Shown piece after piece: positions 25,497 to 33,676 of a stretch of 64,000 nucleotides of DNA (positions within the stretch are counted from its first letter, which is position 1; each line of letters starts with the position of its first letter). The position numbers and the translations under genes are program-made. Below the pieces are notes generated by a model, which made no database searches, had not been told where the DNA came from, and was given only the letters and a program-made list of their open reading frames with translations. The DNA is from Winogradskyella pelagia (lineage in GTDB: Bacteria > Bacteroidota > Bacteroidia > Flavobacteriales > Flavobacteriaceae): NCBI RefSeq assembly GCF_017581965.1, contig NZ_JAGEVF010000004.1, positions 124,001 to 188,000 on the forward strand, written 5' to 3'.

Positions 25497-27193
25497 CCAA
25501 ACCCTATATTCTTCTTTTTGTTATCCTATTTTTTTTGGGATGTAAAAATCCTGAAACTACTAACAGAATAGTTAAGCCCCAAACTGGTGTAATTAGCGCT
25601 AAGGCCATGGTCGTTAGTGCCAGAAAAGAAGCGTCTTCGATTGGAGTTGAGATTATGAAAAAAGGCGGTAATGCCTTTGATGCCATGATGGCCACTTCTA
25701 TGGCTTTGGCCGTATCGTATCCTTATGCAGGCAATTTAGGAGGTGGTGGTTTTATCGTTTATCGTCTTGCTGATGGTACAAAAGGCGCTTTAGACTTTAG
25801 GGAGAAAGCACCTCTAGCGGCTACTAAACATATGTACCTAGATGCTAATGATAATATAATTAAAGGGAAAAGCACTGAGGGCAGTTTAGCTATAGGAGTC
25901 CCGGGTACCATAGCTGGTATATTTAAAGCTCAAAAACGATTTGGCAATCTCGACATAGAAACCATTCTCAGACCTGTTATTAATTTAGCTAAAAAGGGTT
26001 ACCGTGTTACTGAGTTACAGGGGCAAGCTTTTGGTAAATACGATAGCATTTTCAAAGCTGTCAATAAAAAAGGTATTTTACTTAATAATAAATCTGTAGA
26101 CGATACCATAAAAAATTTGGCATTAGCGAAAACCATGGAACGTCTTATAAAAAATGGACGAGATGAATTTTACAAAGGACAGACTGCAGAGCAATTAATT
26201 GAGTTCCTCCAATCACACGGTGCTATAATAACTCTTGAAGACCTCAATAGATACGAAGCCAAATGGCGAGACCCGATAACTTTCACATATGATGATTTAA
26301 AAATAACATCCATGTCACCACCATCTTCTGGCGGTATTGTTCTTCAACAAATCATGGGCATGATAGCGCCTTTTGATTTAAAAGAATTTGGGCACAATTC
26401 ATTAAAAACCATTCAAGTTTTAGTTGAAGCAGAAAAACGAGCCTATGCCGACAGAAGCTTTTATTTAGGCGATCCAGATTTTGTAGACATTCCGTCAAAA
26501 AACCTAACAAGCAAAACCTATTTAAATAAGCGAATGGCTGACTTCAATTTCGAAAAAGCCACACCAGTAGATGCTATTTCTCATGGTTATATTAAAGGCT
26601 ATGAAAGCGATGAAACTACCCACTTCTCTATAGTAGATCCATTTGGAAACGCTATCGCAATGACCACCACACTTAATGGAGCTTATGGTTCTAAACTCTA
26701 TGCAGATGAGCTCGGTTTTTTCTTAAATAACGAGATGGATGATTTTAGCAGTAAGCCTGGAGAACCAAACTATTATGGCTTAATTGGCGCTGAAGCCAAT
26801 AGTATCGCACCAGAAAAACGGATGCTTAGCTCTATGACACCCACTATCATTGAGAAAAATGGAATTCTTTACATGGTCTTAGGCACACCGGGTGGCTCTA
26901 CCATTATCACATCGGTTTTACAAACCATTTTAAATGTGCATGAATTCGAACTAACTATGCAAGAAGCGGTTAATGCACCCAGATTTCACCACCAATGGTT
27001 GCCAGATGAAATACGCATGGAACCTATTGGATTTTCGGAGGAAATCATAAAACAACTTAAAACCAAGGAATACACGTTAAATTTTAAACGCACTCCTATT
27101 ATAGGAAAAGTAGATGCGATACTCATTCGTGGAGATGGAAGTCTAGAAGGTGGTGCAGATAAACGCGGAGACGATACAGCTGTAGGTTTCTGA
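25493..27193 (+). CDS. ggt: Gamma-glutamyltransferase, lipoprotein
   Basis: Hydrolyses or transfers the gamma-glutamyl group of glutathione and similar peptides in the periplasm. Signal and lipobox FVILFFLGC. The Ntn-hydrolase precursor shows GNLGGGGFIVYR, PPSSGG, and the autoprocessing site in SDETTHFSIVDPFGNA, whose second Thr becomes the N-terminal nucleophile of the small subunit. The late Gly-rich loop GTPGGSTIITSV is present. 566 aa is the usual unprocessed length. It may recover cysteine or glutamate from exogenous peptides. Confidence 0.95.
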   Translation: MTKPYILLFVILFFLGCKNPETTNRIVKPQTGVISAKAMVVSARKEASSIGVEIMKKGGNAFDAMMATSMALAVSYPYAGNLGGGGFIVYRLADGTKGALDFREKAPLAATKHMYLDANDNIIKGKSTEGSLAIGVPGTIAGIFKAQKRFGNLDIETILRPVINLAKKGYRVTELQGQAFGKYDSIFKAVNKKGILLNNKSVDDTIKNLALAKTMERLIKNGRDEFYKGQTAEQLIEFLQSHGAIITLEDLNRYEAKWRDPITFTYDDLKITSMSPPSSGGIVLQQIMGMIAPFDLKEFGHNSLKTIQVLVEAEKRAYADRSFYLGDPDFVDIPSKNLTSKTYLNKRMADFNFEKATPVDAISHGYIKGYESDETTHFSIVDPFGNAIAMTTTLNGAYGSKLYADELGFFLNNEMDDFSSKPGEPNYYGLIGAEANSIAPEKRMLSSMTPTIIEKNGILYMVLGTPGGSTIITSVLQTILNVHEFELTMQEAVNAPRFHHQWLPDEIRMEPIGFSEEIIKQLKTKEYTLNFKRTPIIGKVDAILIRGDGSLEGGADKRGDDTAVGF

Positions 27194-27290
27194 GTTTTTA
27201 ACAACTTTTTAAACTTTGAGCACGGACGTTATTGTATATTTATAGTTCCCAAAATACCTTCACTTAATGCACTTCTAAATCCAATCAATT

Positions 27291-30200
27291 ATGACGCGAG
27301 TCTTATCCTTATTTTTATTTCTTACTATTAATTACAGTTTTGCCCAAGGCACTCAACTGCTAAGACAACCAACACTTCATGAGGACACAGTAGTTTTTGT
27401 TTATGCCAACGATTTATGGAGAGCTTCCGTAAACGGTGGTACAGCAGTTAGATTAACCAGTGATGATGGTTACGAATCTAGCCCACATTTCTCTAACGAC
27501 GGAAAACATATAGCATTTACAGCGCAATACGATGGTAATATTGATGTCTTCGTAATCCCTTCCGAAGGTGGCGAGCCCAAACGACTTACATATCATCCTG
27601 CAGGAGATTTTGTGCAAGGATGGACACCAGATGGCAAAGTACTTTTTCGCTCTAATCGGGAGAGTCAACCGACTATGACGAGCAAGTTTTTCACCGTTGC
27701 CATGAATGGTGGAATGCCTGAAGCTGTAGACATCCCTCGTGCAGCTTATGGTGAAATGTCTAACGATGGTAAACATCTAGCCTATACACCCATAACAGGA
27801 TGGGATGCTGAGTGGCGTAACTATCGTGGTGGTCAGGCTATGCCAATTTGGGTAGTCAATTTAAAAACAAAAGAATTAATAAGAACATCACAACCTACGC
27901 AAGAACGCCATTTAGATCCAGTATGGTTAAATGGTATCGTATATTTTATGTCAGAACGGGATTATACCATGAATATATGGTCCTTTAATCCTAAGACCAA
28001 AGAAGAAAAACAAATCACATTTCACAAAAAATTCGATGTCAAAAGCTTAGATGCTAGTGCAGATAAACTCATTTATGAGCAAGGTGGATATTTACACATC
28101 TATGATGCATTAAGTAACAGTTCTAGACAATTAAATATAGAAGTTAAGGCAGACCTCAACTTTTACCGCACAAAATGGGATAATGTCTCAGGGCGTAGCC
28201 TATCTAATCCTAATGTTTCTCCAACAGGGAAACGTGCCATTTTTGAATATAGAGGCGAAATATTTACAGTTCCAAAAGAGAATGGCACTTGGATGAATCT
28301 TACCAACTCACCTGGAGTGGCAGACCGCGCTCCTATTTGGTCACCTAAGGGAGATAAAGTGGCTTGGTTTTCTGATAAGAGTGGCGAATATCAGTTAATG
28401 TTAGCGGACCAAAATGGTTCAAATGTTGAGGCTATTTCGCTTCCTGATGCTACATTTTATTTTCAGCCAGATTGGTCACCAGATGGAAAGCATATCGCCT
28501 ATACAGACACCCACTATAACATTTGGATAGTAAATTTAGAAACAAAAAAGACGTCTATTGTTGATACAGACAGATATGCACATCCTAACCGAGCTATGAA
28601 TCCGGTTTGGTCTCCAGACAGCCAGTGGATTGCTTATTCCAAACAACAAGCAAGTCACTTTAAAGCAATCTACGGCTATAATATAAGTAGTAAAAAGACG
28701 ATTCAAATTACCGATCCAATTGCTGATGCTATAACACCTGTTTGGGATGCTTCAGGAAAGTATCTTTACACCTTAGCAAGCACCAATTACGGACTTCAGT
28801 CTGGTTGGCTGGACATGAGCTCGTATGATCCTGGCTCGAATATTACCAGAAGCTTATACGCCATAGTCCTAAATTCAAAAGACAAAGCACCTAACCTTCC
28901 CAAAAATGATTTAGAAGCTGAACAAAAGGAAGATGCAGATGAAAAAAAGGATGATAAAAAAGATAGTAATGAAGTTGTAGTCACTATAGATGAAACAGGA
29001 ATATATGATCGTGCCGTGGCTCTCCAACTTCCGGCGAGAAATTATGTAACGCTACTTAAAGGTCCTGAACACAAGGTTTTTATCGCAGAATCCGTAGCAA
29101 ATGAAAGTGGACTCAAGGTACATTCCTATGATGTTGAAAAAGAAAAAGCCACCGACTTTGCAAAAGGCGTATCTGAAATGGTAGCCTCTGAAGATAGAAA
29201 ATCTATTTTGTTGAGACAAAATGGCAATTGGGTGTTAACATCTACAGGTGCTGCACCAAAACCCGGGAAAGACAATTTAAAAATTAATCTTAAAATTAAA
29301 TTAGACCCAAAGGAAGAAGCACATCAAATCTTTAAAGAAGGTTGGCGTTACATGCGCGATTTCTTATATGTAGACAATGTACACGGTGCTCCTTGGGATG
29401 AGATATACGAATGGTACTCACCATGGATTGAGCACGTGCGGCATAGAACAGACCTCAATTATGTTGTGGATATTATGAGCGGTGAGGTTGCCATTGGGCA
29501 CTCTTACGTAAGTGGTGGTGATCTCCCAGACGTAGATTATGTGCCTGTTGGCCTTTTAGGTTGTGATTTTGAAATTAACAATGGGAAATACAGAATATCT
29601 AAAATCTATAACGGAGAACGGTGGAATCCAAATATTGAAGCACCACTAGCACAACCAGGAATTGATGTAAATGAAGGCGATTATCTTCTTGCTATAAACG
29701 GTGAGATGCTCAGTTCAGATACTAATCCTTATCAACTTTTAGAGCAAACGGCTGGTCGCGAAATAATGATTACAGTGAACTCCAAACCCTCAATGTCAGA
29801 TGCCAGAGAAGTTTTGGTAAAGCCTATTTCTAATGAACGCGGTTTAAGGTCAATTGATTGGATTGAGAATAACCGTCGTAAAGTGGATAAAATGTCCAAT
29901 GGTAAACTCGCTTACATTTATGTACCTAATACTGGTAATGGTGGTTTTACATCCTTTAACCGTTACTATTTTTCGCAACAAGACAAGAAAGGTGCCATCA
30001 TCGATGAGCGCAACAACGGTGGAGGGTCTGCTGCAGACTACATGATTGATATTATGTCTAGGGAACTCTTTGGGTATTTTAATAGTAAAGCCAATGATAA
30101 TCGTCCATGGACAACACCTATGGCAGGTATTTGGGGACCAAAAGTGATGTTAATTAACGAACGCGCAGGTTCTGGTGGCGACTTATTACCCTATATGTTT

Positions 30201-30539
30201 AAAATGAAAAACATTGGACCCTTAGTAGGTACACGCACTTGGGGCGGACTTGTAGGTACTTGGGACACACCTCGATTTATAGACGGCGGACGTATGGTAG
30301 CACCACGAGGAGGCTTCTTTGATGTTGACGGCAAATGGGCCGTTGAAGGCGACGGAGTTGCACCAGATATAGAAGTTATTCAGCACCCAAAAGAAACCTC
30401 CAAAGGCAACGACCCTCAGTTAGAACGTGCCGTTAAAGAAGCTATGAATATGCTAAAGTCTAATGAATTTGAAATGAAACCAGAACCGGCACCTCCTATT
30501 CGATGGAAAAGACCTGAAGGCTATAAAAATGATAACTAA
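27291..30539 (+). CDS. Tricorn-like S41 family peptidase with PD40 propeller
   Basis: 1082-aa exported protease (signal peptide ending SFAQG). Two beta-propellers of PD40/WD-like repeats fill about residues 25-530 (for example HFSNDGKHIAFTAQYDGN and WSPDGKHIAYTDTHYN). A low-complexity acidic-lysine linker follows (EQKEDADEKKDDKKDSNE, about 544-561). Then the tricorn core, a PDZ-like domain and the S41 domain, with IDERNNGGG and nucleophile Ser961 in ERAGSGGD. It would degrade peptides in the periplasm after they thread the propeller. Well conserved in Bacteroidota. Ends just before a very stable terminator. Confidence 0.93.
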   Translation: MTRVLSLFLFLTINYSFAQGTQLLRQPTLHEDTVVFVYANDLWRASVNGGTAVRLTSDDGYESSPHFSNDGKHIAFTAQYDGNIDVFVIPSEGGEPKRLTYHPAGDFVQGWTPDGKVLFRSNRESQPTMTSKFFTVAMNGGMPEAVDIPRAAYGEMSNDGKHLAYTPITGWDAEWRNYRGGQAMPIWVVNLKTKELIRTSQPTQERHLDPVWLNGIVYFMSERDYTMNIWSFNPKTKEEKQITFHKKFDVKSLDASADKLIYEQGGYLHIYDALSNSSRQLNIEVKADLNFYRTKWDNVSGRSLSNPNVSPTGKRAIFEYRGEIFTVPKENGTWMNLTNSPGVADRAPIWSPKGDKVAWFSDKSGEYQLMLADQNGSNVEAISLPDATFYFQPDWSPDGKHIAYTDTHYNIWIVNLETKKTSIVDTDRYAHPNRAMNPVWSPDSQWIAYSKQQASHFKAIYGYNISSKKTIQITDPIADAITPVWDASGKYLYTLASTNYGLQSGWLDMSSYDPGSNITRSLYAIVLNSKDKAPNLPKNDLEAEQKEDADEKKDDKKDSNEVVVTIDETGIYDRAVALQLPARNYVTLLKGPEHKVFIAESVANESGLKVHSYDVEKEKATDFAKGVSEMVASEDRKSILLRQNGNWVLTSTGAAPKPGKDNLKINLKIKLDPKEEAHQIFKEGWRYMRDFLYVDNVHGAPWDEIYEWYSPWIEHVRHRTDLNYVVDIMSGEVAIGHSYVSGGDLPDVDYVPVGLLGCDFEINNGKYRISKIYNGERWNPNIEAPLAQPGIDVNEGDYLLAINGEMLSSDTNPYQLLEQTAGREIMITVNSKPSMSDAREVLVKPISNERGLRSIDWIENNRRKVDKMSNGKLAYIYVPNTGNGGFTSFNRYYFSQQDKKGAIIDERNNGGGSAADYMIDIMSRELFGYFNSKANDNRPWTTPMAGIWGPKVMLINERAGSGGDLLPYMFKMKNIGPLVGTRTWGGLVGTWDTPRFIDGGRMVAPRGGFFDVDGKWAVEGDGVAPDIEVIQHPKETSKGNDPQLERAVKEAMNMLKSNEFEMKPEPAPPIRWKRPEGYKNDN

Positions 30540-30545
30540 TTGTAT

Positions 30546-30580
30546 GACCTACCCTTAAGCAATTGAGGGTGGGTCTTTTT
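30546..30580 (+). terminator. Rho-independent terminator with GCAA tetraloop
   Basis: Stem 30546-30558 pairs with 30563-30575 (13 bp with two G-U pairs) closed by loop GCAA, followed by five T (30576-30580). The next gene's ATG is at 30584, only 3 nt beyond the T-tract. Confidence 0.88.
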
Positions 30581-30583
30581 ACT

Positions 30584-31252
30584 ATGTCCTTTATTGAAAC
30601 CCTTTCTAAACAACTAGAAACTCACCGAAGTCCAAATAATGCGGAACCTATGTCCAAGTACATGAAATACAAGTTTCCGTTCCTTGGCATAAAATCTGTC
30701 CTTAGAAAATCTATTCTGAGGAAGGCTATAAACGCTCATAAAAATGAGGTAGAAAACCAACCGGCTCAACTAGCAAAATCCTTGTACCGAAAACATGAAC
30801 GTGAATATCATTATTGCGCTATGGAACTTTATGCGCGTTTTAAGAAAAAACACTACCAAGAATCAGACATAGATGATATAACCTATCTCATTCTAACACA
30901 CTCCCACTGGGATACTGTAGATTTTATTGCAAAGCACATTCTTGGTCAGTTTTTAATGGAACACCAAAACCAACGAACTGCTGTTATCAATAAATATTCA
31001 AATAGCTCAAATTTTTGGTTAAATAGAGCCGCTATTTTATTTCAGCTTGCTTATAAGTCTCAAACTGATAATGCAATTTTATTCAAGCTTTGTAAAGCAC
31101 ATGGAAAATCTAACGAATTTTTCATCCAAAAAGCTATTGGTTGGGCTTTAAGGGAGTATTCTAAAATACAGCCAGAAGCCGTTCTCAATTTTTTAAAACA
31201 TAATAATTTAAAGCCTTTAAGCCAAAGGGAGGCCATACGACTCATACCATGA
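30584..31252 (+). CDS. AlkD-like DNA alkylation repair protein
   Basis: 222-aa HEAT-like-repeat glycosylase that excises alkylated bases. The opening MSFIETLSKQLETHRSPNNA, then EPMSKYMKYKFPFLGIKS, is the family signature and fixes the start at 30584. THSHWDTVDFIA and WLNRAAILFQLAYK are the usual DNA-facing helices, and KAIGWALREYSK carries the conserved WALRE. No membrane or secretion signals. It overlaps the following ATP-grasp gene by 4 nt. The start follows a terminator almost directly, so it must be expressed by read-through or from a promoter overlapping the hairpin. Confidence 0.9.
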   Translation: MSFIETLSKQLETHRSPNNAEPMSKYMKYKFPFLGIKSVLRKSILRKAINAHKNEVENQPAQLAKSLYRKHEREYHYCAMELYARFKKKHYQESDIDDITYLILTHSHWDTVDFIAKHILGQFLMEHQNQRTAVINKYSNSSNFWLNRAAILFQLAYKSQTDNAILFKLCKAHGKSNEFFIQKAIGWALREYSKIQPEAVLNFLKHNNLKPLSQREAIRLIP

Positions 31253-32154
31253 TTTACGATTGCATTGTATTAACCGATAACAGATACCTGAATGATTCAG
31301 ACGACCCCTATAAGCATAATGTCTATTATGAGGATAAATTGGTCGTAAAAGCTCTTAAGGATGAAGGGTTAAAAACAGAACGCAAGGCTTGGGACGATAT
31401 TACTTTTGATTGGTCGCAAACACGTTGCATTATTTTCAGGACAACTTGGGATTATTTTGACCGCTTTGATGCATTCTCCAATTGGTTGAATACAGTTGCA
31501 ACACAAACATACCTCATAAATAGTGAGGCCTTAATTCGCTGGAATCTGGACAAACATTATTTACAGCATTTAAAAAATAAAGGAATCAATATTCCCGAAA
31601 CCGAATTTATTGAGCCTCGTTCTAAAGCTAGTCTAAAAGAGTTACACAGTCGCTCGGGTTGGACAAAAACTGTTTTGAAACCATGTGTTTCTGGTGCAGG
31701 CCGTCATACCTATAAATTGGATTCAACCAACTTAGACGAATACGAAATCCTTTTTAAGGATTTGATTTCTAAAGAGGCTATGATGTTACAAACTTTTCAA
31801 CACCATATCGTAAAACAAGGTGAAATGTCCCTGATGCTGTTTGATGGTGAGTTTACGCATGCAGTTCTAAAAAAAGCCAAAGCTGGAGACTTTAGAGTCC
31901 AGGATGATTTTGGAGGAACGGTCTACCAATATCAACCCACAGAAGCAGAAATACAATTTGCTCAGAAGGCTGTTAAGGCTTGTCCAGAGTTACCAATATA
32001 CGCTCGTGTTGATATATTTATAGATAACAACAATGAACTCGCCATTTCTGAACTTGAGCTTATTGAACCCGAATTATGGTTTAGACTGCATCCACAAGCG
32101 GCAAAGGTACTAGCGAAGGCCATCCATAAAAAACTTGTTACCTTAGGGGTATAA
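31249..32154 (+). CDS. ATP-grasp domain protein
   Basis: 301-aa enzyme that should couple ATP hydrolysis to forming an amide or ester bond. Signature points: NLDKHYLQHLKNKGINIPET (central domain entry), TVLKPCVSGAGRHTYKL (nucleotide-binding lysine and Gly-rich loop), QTFQHHIVKQGEMSLMLFDG and SELELIEPELWFRLH (metal ligands). It resembles glutathione-synthetase/RimK-like and DcsG-like proteins; substrates unknown. Translationally coupled to the alkylation-repair gene through ATGA, a pairing without obvious metabolic sense. Confidence 0.8.
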   Translation: MIYDCIVLTDNRYLNDSDDPYKHNVYYEDKLVVKALKDEGLKTERKAWDDITFDWSQTRCIIFRTTWDYFDRFDAFSNWLNTVATQTYLINSEALIRWNLDKHYLQHLKNKGINIPETEFIEPRSKASLKELHSRSGWTKTVLKPCVSGAGRHTYKLDSTNLDEYEILFKDLISKEAMMLQTFQHHIVKQGEMSLMLFDGEFTHAVLKKAKAGDFRVQDDFGGTVYQYQPTEAEIQFAQKAVKACPELPIYARVDIFIDNNNELAISELELIEPELWFRLHPQAAKVLAKAIHKKLVTLGV

Positions 32155-32186
32155 ATTCCAGGTTTAATTTTTATTAATACATCATT

Positions 32187-32918
32187 GTGTCAAAACCATC
32201 TAAAACCAAACGCCTTCTAAAAGTCATTGTCGGTATTATTATCTTTTTTACCCTGCCCTCACTGTTATTTTTCGGCTTTGTATATCTCAAATACAATGAA
32301 GACCTTCCTCAAGGTGAGACTGGTGCAAAAGCTGATGCTTTGGCCCAAACCATGTTAACTGCTCTAGATGAGTCGGCTTATCTCAATACAGATTATATCG
32401 AGTGGACCTTTAAAGGTATGCATAGTTACAAGTGGTATAAGTCCACTAAAGAATGTGAGGTGTCTTGGGACCAGCTAACCGTTGTGTTAGACTTAGAGGA
32501 TAGCACTAACTCCAAGGTATTTGTCGCTGGGCAAAACTACGACGGGATTGAAAAAGACTTGTATATTAAAAAGGCAACCGATTATTTTAATAATGATTCG
32601 TTTTGGTTGGTAGCACCTTATAAGGTGTTTGATAAAGGTACAGAACGTCGTCTTGTTAAAACCGAAGCAGGTAAAGACGCACTTCTTGTTACCTATACTA
32701 GTGGAGGCTCAACACCAGGCGACTCCTATTTATGGCATTTGAATGACCATGGCCGCCCAAAGAGCTTTCAAATGTGGGTGTCCATTTTACCCATAGGTGG
32801 TGTGGAAGCCACATGGGAAGACTGGATTATAACGGAAAGTGGCACACAGCTCCCTACTTTTCATAAACTTCTATTTTTTGGTATTGAAATGAGTGGTGTT
32901 AAAGGGCTTAATCTTTAG
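32187..32918 (+). CDS. Single-pass membrane protein of unknown function
   Basis: 243 aa with a GTG start (SKPSKTKRLLKVIV follows). One N-terminal membrane helix at about 13-32, then an extracytoplasmic domain with GETGAKADALAQTMLTALDE and WDQLTVVLDLEDSTNSKVFV; Trp- and Tyr-rich. I know similar unnamed proteins from flavobacteria but no function. Follows the ATP-grasp gene by 32 bp on the same strand, so may be in its transcription unit. Confidence 0.7.
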   Translation: MSKPSKTKRLLKVIVGIIIFFTLPSLLFFGFVYLKYNEDLPQGETGAKADALAQTMLTALDESAYLNTDYIEWTFKGMHSYKWYKSTKECEVSWDQLTVVLDLEDSTNSKVFVAGQNYDGIEKDLYIKKATDYFNNDSFWLVAPYKVFDKGTERRLVKTEAGKDALLVTYTSGGSTPGDSYLWHLNDHGRPKSFQMWVSILPIGGVEATWEDWIITESGTQLPTFHKLLFFGIEMSGVKGLNL

Positions 32919-33005
32919 GTTACCTGCAACTTCAATCCATTTTTGAAACCGTGCGTCATTGAGATTGTTTTGGCTTTTTCGTTTCTAGTAATAGAGTCTA
33001 CCCTA

Positions 33006-33530
33006 TTAACTTTTCTGCCCTACAAACTGTTGGCTCTTTAATTTAAAAAGTACATTAAAACTGGTAAGACTGCCATAGCTTCGTGTAATGTATTGCTGCA
33101 AGTCTATCTTTTCTTGTTCGTCTAAATTTTTACTCGAATTTATTTTTTGTTCCATAACCCGCAAGCGGTCACGCACCATGGTGATTTTATGGAAAAAGGT
33201 ATCTATAGGCAACTCTTTCCCTTGTAAATTGGTATCTCCTGGTTCTAAAATGAGTTTTCCACCCTTCCATTTATCGGCAATAGTAATCACTTCGGATACA
33301 TCGGACCATTTTTTAAGGATGTCCCTTAAACTTCTTTCTACCTCATAAAAACTTACGGTATCTACATCATCTTCTGAGGCCTCTATGACTTCAAATCCCG
33401 TATCTATATCAATGGTTTCCAAACCACGGTCTATAAAAGTCACCCAATAATGCTTTGAAGTAACATTAGTTACTACACCTTTACCATAATCTTTATGGTT
33501 GATACGTGAGCCTATACCTAGTAATTTCAT
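33006..33530 (-). CDS. Protein with N-terminal SH3/KOW-like barrel, function unknown
   Basis: 174 aa. Residues 1-50 (IGSRINHKDYGKGVVTNVTS, then YWVTFIDRGLETIDI) resemble the small barrel at the C-terminus of UvrD/PcrA helicases and other nucleic-acid or polymerase-binding modules. The rest is helical and charged. Probably cytoplasmic. Located next to uvrA but on the opposite strand with separate promoters. A role near DNA or transcription is possible but inferred only from the barrel. Confidence 0.7.
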   Translation of the reverse strand: MKLLGIGSRINHKDYGKGVVTNVTSKHYWVTFIDRGLETIDIDTGFEVIEASEDDVDTVSFYEVERSLRDILKKWSDVSEVITIADKWKGGKLILEPGDTNLQGKELPIDTFFHKITMVRDRLRVMEQKINSSKNLDEQEKIDLQQYITRSYGSLTSFNVLFKLKSQQFVGQKS

Positions 33531-33676
33531 AATGTAAATTTATTTACAATTATAGCAATTCTAGATTAAACCTTCACACCAATTTAACATCTAAAATTGT
33601 ACCTTTACAACTTGGCTAATTTTAAACGAATTCTGCTTACAAATACGCTTAGTTTTATTAATGATGTTAGATTGCT

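Noticed and set aside
30563-30583. Upstream TTG start of the AlkD-like gene
   Set aside because: It lies inside the terminator stem, and the family begins at MSF.
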